Origin: UBA660 sp046704245
GTDB lineage: Bacteria; Bacillota_I; Bacilli_A; RF39; UBA660
Length of the DNA stretch: 8,899 nucleotides
NCBI GenBank assembly: GCA_046704245.1
Contig: JBJKSD010000020.1
Coordinates: forward strand, 1-8,899
Direction: 5' to 3'
Positions 1-5,587 of this stretch are shown here, one piece after another (within the stretch, counting starts at the first letter, position 1; the number at the start of each line of letters is the position of its first letter). The notes under the pieces were generated by a model, which was given only the letters and a program-made list of their open reading frames with translations, was not told where the DNA came from and searched no databases. The translations under genes and the position numbers were made by a program.

Positions 1-223
1 AAACGATATTGATACTGCTGTAGTTCTCGACACCTTAAAAGAAGTCTATGAATCGTTAGAAGAAAGGGGATATAATCCAATTAATCAATTAGTTGGTTAT
101 CTAATGAGTGGCGATCCTGGATATATTCCTAGTCATAAAGAAGCCCGAAATAAAGTTAGTAAACTTGATCGTACTAAAGTATTAGAAATTTTAGTTAAGG
201 AATATCTAAAGAAATTAAAATGA
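1..223 (+). CDS. ireB: IreB family regulator (UPF0297), 3' part
   Basis: The gene is cut by the left edge of the window; base 2 is the first base of a complete codon, and 73 codons plus TGA are visible. The conserved family core reads NPINQLVGYLMSGDPGYIP, followed by the ARN segment and a lysine-rich C-terminus, so about 15 N-terminal residues are missing compared with the usual length near 88-90. In Enterococcus faecalis, IreB is a small cytosolic protein phosphorylated by the PASTA kinase IreK and a negative regulator of cephalosporin resistance. The phosphorylated threonines of that protein lie in the N-terminal part that is outside this window. The TGA stop overlaps the ruvX ATG (ATGA), which indicates translational coupling. 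The order ireB-ruvX-yrzB is classical for Firmicutes. Identity is seen in the motif; the signalling role is known for the family and inferred here. Confidence 0.93.
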   Translation, partial: NDIDTAVVLDTLKEVYESLEERGYNPINQLVGYLMSGDPGYIPSHKEARNKVSKLDRTKVLEILVKEYLKKLK

Positions 224-636
224 GATATTTAGGTTTAGATCTTGGTAGTAAGACTTTAGGTATTGCTATCAGTGATATTAATGGTATAATTGCATCATCT
301 TTAACAACCATACCATATAATAATTATGACGATTTATTACCAGCATTAAAAAAAATAATCGACGATAAACAAATTAAAGCTATTATTTTAGGATATCCCA
401 TTAATATGAACAATACAATTGGACCAAGTTGTGAAAAAGTTTTAACCTTTAAAGAAATATTAACTAACCAATTTAATATTGAAGTTATCTTAGAAGATGA
501 ACGCTTAACATCTAAGGTAGCTAATGATATCTTAATAGAAGCTGATATGTCTAGAAAAAAACGTAAAAAGATGGTTGATAAAATAGCAGCCAATATAATA
601 TTACAAAGTTATTTAGATAGAAAGAAAGGAAATTAA
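220..636 (+). CDS. ruvX: Pre-16S rRNA nuclease / Holliday junction resolvase-like protein RuvX (YqgF)
   Basis: The 138-residue protein has the usual YqgF length and an RNase H-like fold pattern. The first strand carries the LGLDLGSKTLGIA motif with the catalytic Asp at residue 7. The second acidic site is in EDERLTS (residues 92-98). The third is Asp120 in the VDKIAANIILQSYL helix. The family is essential in many bacteria and takes part in maturation of the 16S rRNA 5' end; a Holliday junction resolvase activity has also been proposed. The start is fixed by the 4-base overlap with the ireB stop, so the gene is likely translated by re-initiation. Its own 3' end contains the AAAGGA ribosome-binding site of the next gene. 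All three acidic residues are present, so activity is expected. Confidence 0.95.
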   Translation: MRYLGLDLGSKTLGIAISDINGIIASSLTTIPYNNYDDLLPALKKIIDDKQIKAIILGYPINMNNTIGPSCEKVLTFKEILTNQFNIEVILEDERLTSKVANDILIEADMSRKKRKKMVDKIAANIILQSYLDRKKGN

Positions 637-638
637 TT

Positions 639-935
639 ATGGAAAAATTAGAAGAAAATAAGTTTGTGGTTGTTGATGATAAAGGGAACGAAATAGTATG
701 TGATGTATTATTTACTTTCGACTCAGATGAAACTAAAAAGAGTTATATAGTATATACCGATAATACTAAAGATGAAAAAGGTAATACTAAAGTATATGCC
801 TCTATTTTTAATCCTGATGATCCAAAAACTAAATTAGAAGAAATAACAACCGAAAAAGAATGGAAGATAATTGAAAACATATTGTCAACTTTACAAGAAG
901 AAGTTAAAAAACAAACTGAACAAAGCGAGCAATAA
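639..935 (+). CDS. yrzB: DUF1292 family protein (YrzB-like)
   Basis: The protein has 98 residues, is rich in Asp and Glu, and has no membrane segment. The N-terminal strand pattern VVVDDKGNEIVCDVLFTF, the SYIVYTD segment and the C-terminal EKEWKIIENILSTL helix match Bacillus subtilis YrzB and other DUF1292 members. The function is unknown; the gene is nearly always third in the ireB-ruvX-yrzB operon, which suggests co-expression rather than a specific role. AAAGGA at 625-630, inside ruvX, is the ribosome-binding site, and only two bases separate the two genes. The last codons run into a terminator hairpin, with the TAA stop in its loop. The tail after residue 85 is a Lys/Glu/Gln-rich, poorly conserved stretch. 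Confidence 0.88.
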   Translation: MEKLEENKFVVVDDKGNEIVCDVLFTFDSDETKKSYIVYTDNTKDEKGNTKVYASIFNPDDPKTKLEEITTEKEWKIIENILSTLQEEVKKQTEQSEQ

Positions 936-946
936 GCTCGTTTTTT
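922..946 (+). terminator. Intrinsic terminator overlapping the yrzB stop codon
   Basis: CGAGC (926-930) pairs with GCTCG (936-940) around the loop AATAA, and the helix extends through a GU pair and A-T pairs into the six-T run at 941-946. The yrzB TAA stop (933-935) is in the loop. The mltG start is only 17 bases past the T run, so no promoter fits between them. The hairpin is short and probably terminates only part of the transcripts. Confidence 0.65.
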
Positions 947-962
947 AGAGTAGGAGTAGTAT

Positions 963-2030
963 ATGAAAGGATATCGTAATGTAGCATTAATTCTTTTAAT
1001 AATCGTTTTTATAACAATTCTTACATTAGGAATTACATATCGTTATATGATAGCACCAGTAAGTAAAAATGATACTTTAAAGATGATTGAAATTAAAAAA
1101 GGGGATAGTACTATTCAGATAGCTAAAACCTTAAAAGATAATCATTTAATTAAGAACGAGTTTATTTTTAAACTATATATAAGAATGAATAAGATTACTA
1201 ATTTACAAGCTGGGCGTTATAATTTTAAGGAAAGTATGAATCTTAAAACAATAGTAGAGATGATAAATAAAGGTAAAGGAGTAAATCCTGATAGTTTTAA
1301 TATTACTTTTCCTGAAGGTAAGAATATGCGTCAGATAGCTACTATTATAGCTAAATATACTAATAATACTTACGATGATGTTTTAAACCTATTAAAAGAT
1401 AGTAAATATATTGATACCTTAATTGATAAGTATTGGTTTTTAACTGACGAAATAAAACAAGAAGGAATCTATTATCCATTAGAAGGTTATTTATTTCCTG
1501 ATACATATAATATAACTAATCAAGATGTAACTATTAAAGAAATATTCAATATAATGCTAAATCAAACTGATAAGATATTAACTAAATATAAGAAAGATAT
1601 AACTAAATCAGCATTTAGTGTCCATGAATTTTTAACTTTAGCTAGTATTATTGAAAGTGAAGGAATAAATGATGATGATCGAGCTACTATAGCAGGAGTA
1701 TTTTATAATAGATTAAATATAGGTAAACCTTTTGAAAGTTGTGTTACAGCTTGTTATGCTACTAAAACTGATAATTGTATACCAAAGAAGGTTGACACAG
1801 ACTATAATAGCCCTTATAATACGTATTTAAAGACTTTAATAGGTTTACCTATTGGACCTATTTCTAACCCTGGAGAGGCTTCTATTAGCGCTACAATAAG
1901 CCCCGAAAAACATGATTATTTATACTTTGTAGCAGATAAATATAAGAAGGTATATTTTAGTAAAACATACAGTGAACATCTAGCAACTATTAAACGATTA
2001 AAAAATGAAAATTTATATATAACCGAGTAA
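963..2030 (+). CDS. mltG: Endolytic murein transglycosylase MltG (YceG-like)
   Basis: The 355-residue protein has a short cytosolic N-terminus, one membrane helix at about residues 7-26 and an extracytoplasmic remainder, so it is a bitopic inner-membrane enzyme. Residues 40-105 form the LysM-like subdomain, followed by the YceG catalytic domain with the EGYLFPDTY motif (174-182). LASIIESEG (226-234) contains the expected catalytic glutamate, Glu231, and is followed by IAGVFYNRL (243-251) and GLPIGPISNPG (294-304). The enzyme cleaves nascent glycan strands and is thought to end their synthesis. The usual SDPT-type segment after the catalytic loop is altered: Cys260, Cys264 and Cys272 lie there. 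TAGGAG at 951-956 is the ribosome-binding site. In B. subtilis (yrrL) the gene sits in the same place between yrzB and trmR. Confidence 0.95.
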   Translation: MKGYRNVALILLIIVFITILTLGITYRYMIAPVSKNDTLKMIEIKKGDSTIQIAKTLKDNHLIKNEFIFKLYIRMNKITNLQAGRYNFKESMNLKTIVEMINKGKGVNPDSFNITFPEGKNMRQIATIIAKYTNNTYDDVLNLLKDSKYIDTLIDKYWFLTDEIKQEGIYYPLEGYLFPDTYNITNQDVTIKEIFNIMLNQTDKILTKYKKDITKSAFSVHEFLTLASIIESEGINDDDRATIAGVFYNRLNIGKPFESCVTACYATKTDNCIPKKVDTDYNSPYNTYLKTLIGLPIGPISNPGEASISATISPEKHDYLYFVADKYKKVYFSKTYSEHLATIKRLKNENLYITE

Positions 2031-2056
2031 TATAACATAATAAAGGAGTATGCATT

Positions 2057-2656
2057 ATGGTTGGAATGACTACCTTACATAATAGATATCTACAAGAAAT
2101 AAAAGCTTTAGCAGATGTCTATAGCTTTACTATTCCAGAAGATGAAACCATCGAATATATAAAAAATTATATACAAGATCATAATCTTAAGAATATATTA
2201 GAAATTGGTACTGGTATTGGATATACTAGTATTTGTATGGCCTTAATAGATGATGATATCAATATTATTAGTATTGAGAAAGATGAACGTCGTTATCTAC
2301 AAGCTATAAAGAATATTAAGAAATTCTTCTTAGAAAATAGAATAATTTTAATATATAACGATGCTTTAAAAGTATCGTTAGATCAGAAATTTGATATGAT
2401 CTTTATCGATGCTACTAAAGGGAAATATATTAATAATTTTAATCGTTATAAGAAATATTTAAATGATAATGGTATGATAATTACTAATAATATATCATTT
2501 AAAGATATAGACAAAGATACTGATATTGAAAAGAATAATATTAGTGGTTTAGTCAATAAAATAAAAGGTTATGTTGATTTCTTAAAAGAAAATATAGAAT
2601 ATACGACTGAATTTATCGATATCGGTGAAGGTATCGCTATATCGATAAAGAAATAA
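2057..2656 (+). CDS. trmR: tRNA 5-hydroxyuridine O-methyltransferase TrmR-like (YrrM)
   Basis: The 199-residue class I SAM-dependent methyltransferase belongs to the O-methyltransferase family 3 group. Motif I is ILEIGTGIGYTS (47-58), the acidic residue closing strand 2 is Glu74 in SIEKDE, and FIDATKGKY (116-124) supplies the metal-binding Asp118. In B. subtilis, TrmR methylates 5-hydroxyuridine at tRNA position 34 to give mo5U, and its gene follows mltG as it does here, which favours TrmR over other O-methyltransferases. The second metal motif, normally an Asp-Asn pair, reads Asn-Asn here (144-145), so activity is not assured. AAGGAG (2043-2048) supports the ATG at 2057; an ATG at 2050 is in another frame. 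The usual downstream partners trhP and udk are missing from this place. Confidence 0.85.
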   Translation: MVGMTTLHNRYLQEIKALADVYSFTIPEDETIEYIKNYIQDHNLKNILEIGTGIGYTSICMALIDDDINIISIEKDERRYLQAIKNIKKFFLENRIILIYNDALKVSLDQKFDMIFIDATKGKYINNFNRYKKYLNDNGMIITNNISFKDIDKDTDIEKNNISGLVNKIKGYVDFLKENIEYTTEFIDIGEGIAISIKK

Positions 2657-2684
2657 AAAACAGTCACTTAGAGGTGATTGTTTT
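2657..2684 (+). terminator. Intrinsic terminator after trmR
   Basis: CAGTCAC (2661-2667) pairs with GTGATTG (2674-2680) through seven base pairs, one of them GU, with a six-base loop. Four A before and four T after extend the helix. It starts directly after the trmR stop and closes the upstream operon. Confidence 0.8.
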
Positions 2685-2704
2685 AATATAAGTAATCATA
2701 AAAT

Positions 2705-2754
2705 TAGATATTATTTAATAATATTAAAAGATTAAAATTATTAAATAATATTTA
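2705..2754. repeat. AT-only inverted repeat upstream of greA
   Basis: ATATTATTTAATAAT (2708-2722) and its exact reverse complement (2737-2751) flank a 14-base spacer, and a GU plus two A-T pairs extend the arms to 2705 and 2754. It lies in the 259-base gene-free stretch between trmR and greA, 21 bases after the terminator and about 95 bases before the greA -35 box. No gene or RNA was found in the rest of that stretch apart from the promoter. The repeat is made only of A and T, so chance is possible; DNA cruciform, protein binding or a 3' end stabiliser are guesses. Confidence 0.6.
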
Positions 2755-2847
2755 GACACAATCTAAAATAAATTGAATATAATTGATATTATTAAAACAT
2801 AAAAAAGAATGACTAAAACAAGGTAAAAAAAGAATAAAAATTGATTA

Positions 2848-2876
2848 TTGACATTAAGTTTTATTTATGATATTAT
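2848..2876 (+). promoter_or_regulatory. SigA-type promoter of greA
   Basis: TTGACA (2848-2853) is separated by exactly 17 bases from TATTAT (2871-2876), with a TG dinucleotide at 2868-2869 forming an extended -10. Transcription would start near 2883, about 33 bases before the greA ATG. Confidence 0.88.
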
Positions 2877-2915
2877 CTTAAAAGTCATCAATAAATTAAG
2901 AAGAGGTGATTTAAT

Positions 2916-3386
2916 ATGGCAAATAATCAAGCCGTTTATTTAACTGAAGAAGGTTTAGATAATTTAAGGAAAGAACTGGATGAATTAATTAATGTTAAAC
3001 GTCCAGAAAATATAAATGCTATTAAAGAAGCTAGAGCCTTAGGAGATTTATCAGAAAATGCTGATTATCATACTGCTAAAGAAGAACAAGCAGTAATAGA
3101 AGATCAAATTCGTAAACTGGAAAATATAATCGAAAATGCTGTTATTATTACTCCTGAAAAAGGTAATAAAGTAAAGATTGGTAATTCAGTTAAGATTAAA
3201 TATGTCGATGATCAAGCATTAGAAGAATATAAAATTGTTGGTAGCCAAGAAGCTGATCCATTAAATAATAAGATATCTAATGAATCACCTATAGCCCAAG
3301 CTATACTTGGATATAAAACAGGTGATATTGTTACTGTTGAAAGTCCAAATGGTAAATATAATATTGAAATTATTGAAATCGCATAA
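2916..3386 (+). CDS. greA: Transcription elongation factor GreA
   Basis: The 156-residue protein has the standard GreA length and domain order. Residues 1-77 form the antiparallel coiled coil; its tip carries GDLSENADY (43-51) with the acidic residues Asp44 and Glu47 that enter the RNA polymerase secondary channel and promote cleavage of backtracked RNA. Residues 85-156 form the FKBP-like C-terminal domain, ending in the family signature SPIAQAILGYKTGDIV (124-139). AGAGGTGAT (2902-2910) is a strong ribosome-binding site with good spacing to the ATG. The gene appears monocistronic, between its own promoter and the terminator at 3389-3415. In B. subtilis, greA ends the mltG-trmR-trhP-udk cluster; here only the intervening genes are absent. 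Confidence 0.97.
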   Translation: MANNQAVYLTEEGLDNLRKELDELINVKRPENINAIKEARALGDLSENADYHTAKEEQAVIEDQIRKLENIIENAVIITPEKGNKVKIGNSVKIKYVDDQALEEYKIVGSQEADPLNNKISNESPIAQAILGYKTGDIVTVESPNGKYNIEIIEIA

Positions 3387-3388
3387 TT

Positions 3389-3415
3389 GAGCTACTCGTA
3401 GAGTAGTTCTTTTCA
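3389..3415 (+). terminator. Intrinsic terminator after greA
   Basis: GAGCTACTC (3389-3397) pairs with GAGTAGTTC (3401-3409) through nine pairs, one of them GU, around the three-base loop GTA, and a TTTT run follows. It starts two bases after the greA stop. Confidence 0.82.
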
Positions 3416-3420
3416 TATAC

Positions 3421-3449
3421 TTGCAACAAGAGATTAATTATTATATAAT
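3421..3449 (+). promoter_or_regulatory. SigA-type promoter of tig
   Basis: TTGCAA (3421-3426), a 17-base spacer and a perfect TATAAT (3444-3449) lie just after the greA terminator. The start of transcription is expected near 3456, giving a short leader of about 18 bases. Confidence 0.85.
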
Positions 3450-3473
3450 TGATAGGTATTGAGGAGGAATAGA

Positions 3474-4727
3474 ATGAGTAAAAAGAATCAACATGAAATA
3501 GTTATTAAAATTAGTGATAAAGAATGGGAGATAGCTTTAGATAAAGCTTTTATAAAAAAAGCTAAAGATATTAAAGTAGATGGCTTTAGAAAAGGCAAGA
3601 TTCCAAGAGATATATATGATAAGAAATTTGGTAAAGAATCATTATATATGGATGCTATTGATATTGTCTTACCTAATGCTTATACTAAAGCATTAAATGA
3701 AAATAATATAATACCTGTTGTTCAACCACAAGTAGATATTAAATCAATTAGTGATGCTGGAGTAGAAATTAAATTTTCAATTATTACTAAACCAGAAGTT
3801 AAATTAGGTCAATATAAAGATTTAAAGGTTGAAAAACCAAAGATTGATATAACAAAAGAAGAAATAGAATTAGAAATAGATAAATTAAAAAAACAATATT
3901 CAGAGATGATTATTAAAGAAGGTAAAGTTGACAATGGCGATATAGCTGTTATTGACTTTGAAGGTTTTAAAGATGGTCAACCATTTGAAGGAGGTAAGGG
4001 TGAAAACTATCCTCTAGAAATTGGTAGTAAAGTCTTTATACCTGGTTTTGAAGAACAATTAGTAGGTATGAATAAAGATGAAAGTAAAGAAATAGAAATT
4101 ACTTTCCCTAAAGATTATCCAGCTGATGAATTAAAAGATAAAAAAGTAACCTTTAAAGTTACTGTTAAAGACATTAAAACTAGATCTATTCCCGAATTAA
4201 ATGAAGACTTCTTTAAAGATTTAGATATGGCTGGTGTAAACGATAAAAAATCATTAGAAAAAGAATTAAAGGATCGTTTAAAAACCACTAAGGAATTTGA
4301 AAATGATAATGTTTATGTCGATATGATCCTAGAAGCTTGTGCTAAAAATGTTGAAGTAGATATTCCTGAAGAAATGATCAACGATGAAGTAGATAGAATG
4401 TTAGGTCGTTTTAAAGAACAATTAAAAATGCAAGGCATAGATATTGAACAATATTATCAAATCACTCGTATGAGTGAAGAAGATTTAAGAACTAAGATGC
4501 ATGAAGAAGCTCAAAAACATGTCTTATATCGTTTAATGTTAGAAGCCATTGCACAGCAAGAAAAAATTGAAATAACTGATAAAGAAGCTAATAAAGAAGC
4601 TGAATCGTTAGCTGAAAAATATCAAATGCCTAAAGAAGAATTTTTAAAATTATTTGGTGGTCTAGATATGATAAAGTATGACCTTCAAATGCGTAAGACA
4701 TTAGAATTATTAAAGAATAATAACTAA
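3474..4727 (+). CDS. tig: Trigger factor, ribosome-associated chaperone and peptidyl-prolyl isomerase
   Basis: The protein has 417 residues from the ATG at 3474. That start is preferred to an in-frame TTG at 3459, because GAGGAGG (3461-3467) is an excellent ribosome-binding site six bases upstream and would otherwise be inside the gene. The N-terminal ribosome-binding domain has the signature GFRKGKIP (37-44) that docks on L23 at the tunnel exit. The FKBP-type isomerase domain spans about residues 150-240, starting NGDIAVIDFEG and continuing through the PGFEEQLVGM loop. The helical C-terminal chaperone domain occupies about 245-417. Trigger factor binds nascent chains and delays misfolding. 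The N-terminus is about six residues shorter than in B. subtilis. It probably heads a tig-yceD-rpmF transcript, since no terminator or promoter is visible before yceD. Confidence 0.97.
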   Translation: MSKKNQHEIVIKISDKEWEIALDKAFIKKAKDIKVDGFRKGKIPRDIYDKKFGKESLYMDAIDIVLPNAYTKALNENNIIPVVQPQVDIKSISDAGVEIKFSIITKPEVKLGQYKDLKVEKPKIDITKEEIELEIDKLKKQYSEMIIKEGKVDNGDIAVIDFEGFKDGQPFEGGKGENYPLEIGSKVFIPGFEEQLVGMNKDESKEIEITFPKDYPADELKDKKVTFKVTVKDIKTRSIPELNEDFFKDLDMAGVNDKKSLEKELKDRLKTTKEFENDNVYVDMILEACAKNVEVDIPEEMINDEVDRMLGRFKEQLKMQGIDIEQYYQITRMSEEDLRTKMHEEAQKHVLYRLMLEAIAQQEKIEITDKEANKEAESLAEKYQMPKEEFLKLFGGLDMIKYDLQMRKTLELLKNNN

Positions 4728-4751
4728 ATTATAAGGCCGGTGGTGATATAA

Positions 4752-5210
4752 TTGAACATTGATTTAACTAGATTAATAAATAGTTATATTGAAGAAATAG
4801 AAATAGATAATATTATTAATTTTAATAATAATTATATTAATAATACTGATATTAGAAAATTAGATGATGTTAAGATTAAAGGTAGTATCAGTAAAACAGA
4901 AGCTGATATCTATAATCTTCATTTAGATGTCAAAGGTAAGATGATCTTACCATGTTCACTAACTTTAGAAGATGTCGAATATCCCTTTTTAATAGAAATT
5001 AATGAAATATTGAGTGATATTGATGAAGATGATGAAAAATATTTAAAAATAAATGGTAATTCTATTGATATTATGCCAATAATATGGCAGAATATTGTAT
5101 TGGAAATCCCTTCTAAAGTAGTAAGTGATAATGCCTATAAAGCTAATAGAGCTGGAGAAGGTTGGAAACTTATTATCGATGAAGATATAAATGAACAAGT
5201 AGATGAGTAG
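4752..5210 (+). CDS. yceD: YceD family protein (DUF177)
   Basis: The 152-residue acidic, soluble protein sits directly before rpmF, the usual place of DUF177/YceD genes. Visible family features are MILPCSLTLEDVEYPF (64-79), the acidic stretch that follows, the IDIMPIIWQNIVLEIP helix region (105-120) and the C-terminal GEGWKL (135-140). Only one cysteine, Cys68, is left in a segment where many members have two. Known data link YceD and its plant relative to 23S rRNA metabolism and ribosome assembly; that role is inferred here. The start is TTG: no ATG fits, and GGTGAT (4742-4747) lies four bases upstream as ribosome-binding site. The weak start codon may hold expression below that of rpmF, which follows 14 bases later. 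Confidence 0.87.
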   Translation: MNIDLTRLINSYIEEIEIDNIINFNNNYINNTDIRKLDDVKIKGSISKTEADIYNLHLDVKGKMILPCSLTLEDVEYPFLIEINEILSDIDEDDEKYLKINGNSIDIMPIIWQNIVLEIPSKVVSDNAYKANRAGEGWKLIIDEDINEQVDE

Positions 5211-5224
5211 AGAGGAGTGGGATT

Positions 5225-5416
5225 ATGGCAGTTCCATTTAGAAGAACAAGTAAAACTAAAAAAAGAATGAGAAGAACTCATGATAAAATAGCAGCTAATG
5301 GCATGGTAAAATGTCCTCAATGTGGAGCCATGATAAGACCACATCGTGTCTGTGAAGCATGTGGATACTATAAAGGGAATAATGTAATTACTAAAGAAGA
5401 AGAAAAACAAGAGTAA
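5225..5416 (+). CDS. rpmF: 50S ribosomal protein L32 (bL32), zinc-binding form
   Basis: The 63-residue basic protein opens with the typical MAVPFRRTSKTKKRMRR and carries a complete four-cysteine zinc ribbon: Cys30, Cys33, Cys43 and Cys46 in CPQC...CEAC. It is therefore the zinc-containing form, not the Cys-less form made under zinc shortage in some relatives. The last dozen residues are an acidic/basic tail not needed for the fold. GAGGAG (5212-5217) is the ribosome-binding site. The gene ends the tig-yceD-rpmF group; no convincing terminator follows, so transcripts could run on into the infC leader and be stopped at its attenuator. Confidence 0.96.
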   Translation: MAVPFRRTSKTKKRMRRTHDKIAANGMVKCPQCGAMIRPHRVCEACGYYKGNNVITKEEEKQE

Positions 5417-5425
5417 TATTTTTAC

Positions 5426-5454
5426 TTGACAATTATATAATAACAATATATACT
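5426..5454 (+). promoter_or_regulatory. SigA-type promoter of the infC-rpmI-rplT operon
   Basis: TTGACA (5426-5431), a 17-base spacer and TATACT (5449-5454) are placed so that transcription begins near 5461, just before the structured leader. AATAACA (5439-5445) and TGTTATT (5454-5460) form an inverted repeat around the -10 box, which may be chance. Confidence 0.85.
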
Positions 5455-5460
5455 GTTATT

Positions 5461-5570
5461 GTTAAAAAAGGAAAGAAGATGTATCCATCTCACCTGATTG
5501 CATTAATGCTTTGGGTTAACGCCATTATATATGGAATAAAGTGGATATATCATATCCACTTTTTATATTT
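5461..5570 (+). promoter_or_regulatory. L20-type ribosomal protein leader with transcription attenuator
   Basis: This untranslated leader precedes infC-rpmI-rplT, where Firmicutes carry the L20 leader. Three elements can be drawn. Bases 5477-5490 form a small hairpin (AGATG/CATCT). Bases 5491-5523 can fold as ACC/GGT enclosing an internal loop and a GCA/TGC hairpin, a plausible L20-binding element that ends in GGGTTAACGCC. Bases 5538-5562 form the terminator. The segment 5478-5488 can instead pair with 5541-5551 through 11 consecutive pairs (two GU), which takes the left arm of the terminator and so acts as antiterminator. In B. subtilis, excess L20 binds the infC leader and favours termination; the same logic is inferred here. 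Confidence 0.82.
5538..5564 (+). terminator. Attenuator terminator in the infC leader
   Basis: AAAGTGGATAT (5538-5548) pairs perfectly with ATATCCACTTT (5552-5562) around the loop ATC, and T residues run on to 5564. The stem is 11 pairs long. It ends about 10 bases before the infC ribosome-binding site, as expected for an attenuator rather than an operon end. Confidence 0.88.
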
Positions 5571-5573
5571 TAT

Positions 5574-5580
5574 GGAGGTG
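5574..5580 (+). promoter_or_regulatory. Ribosome-binding site that places the AUA start of infC
   Basis: GGAGGTG lies seven bases before ATA at 5588, the same spacing seen between the core site and the start in greA and rpmI. A second ATA (5591) would be ten bases away. No ATG, GTG or TTG is in frame near it. Confidence 0.8.
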
Positions 5581-5587
5581 TTTTAAT

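Noticed and set aside
324..593. Open frame on the minus strand within ruvX
   Set aside because: It is the antisense shadow of a gene with full catalytic motifs and has no recognisable domain or ribosome-binding site.
2685..2847. Possible small gene or RNA in the gap before greA
   Set aside because: No ribosome-binding site with an open frame, no tRNA-like fold and no second promoter were found; only the AT inverted repeat stands out.
3436..3450. Small palindrome (AATTAT/ATAATT) over the tig -10 box
   Set aside because: Six AT-only bases per arm are expected often in DNA of this composition, especially around TATAAT.
3459..3473. A five-codon longer start for trigger factor at TTG 3459
   Set aside because: Those codons contain the GAGGAGG ribosome-binding site of the ATG at 3474 and begin almost at the expected transcription start.
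5409..5429. Possible hairpin after rpmF as a terminator
   Set aside because: CAAG-GTAA pairs with TTACTTG only with a two-base bulge, no T run follows, and the bases overlap the infC -35 box.
5135..5446. Open frame on the minus strand across yceD and rpmF
   Set aside because: It is antisense to L32 and the yceD end and is a low-complexity Ser/Phe/Cys-rich translation, as expected for a shadow.
5572..5586. A four-codon reading frame (ATG GAG GTG TTT, then TAA) over the infC ribosome-binding site
   Set aside because: It has no ribosome-binding site of its own and its bases are explained by the GGAGGTG site; it is probably accidental, though it would sterically overlap infC initiation if translated.
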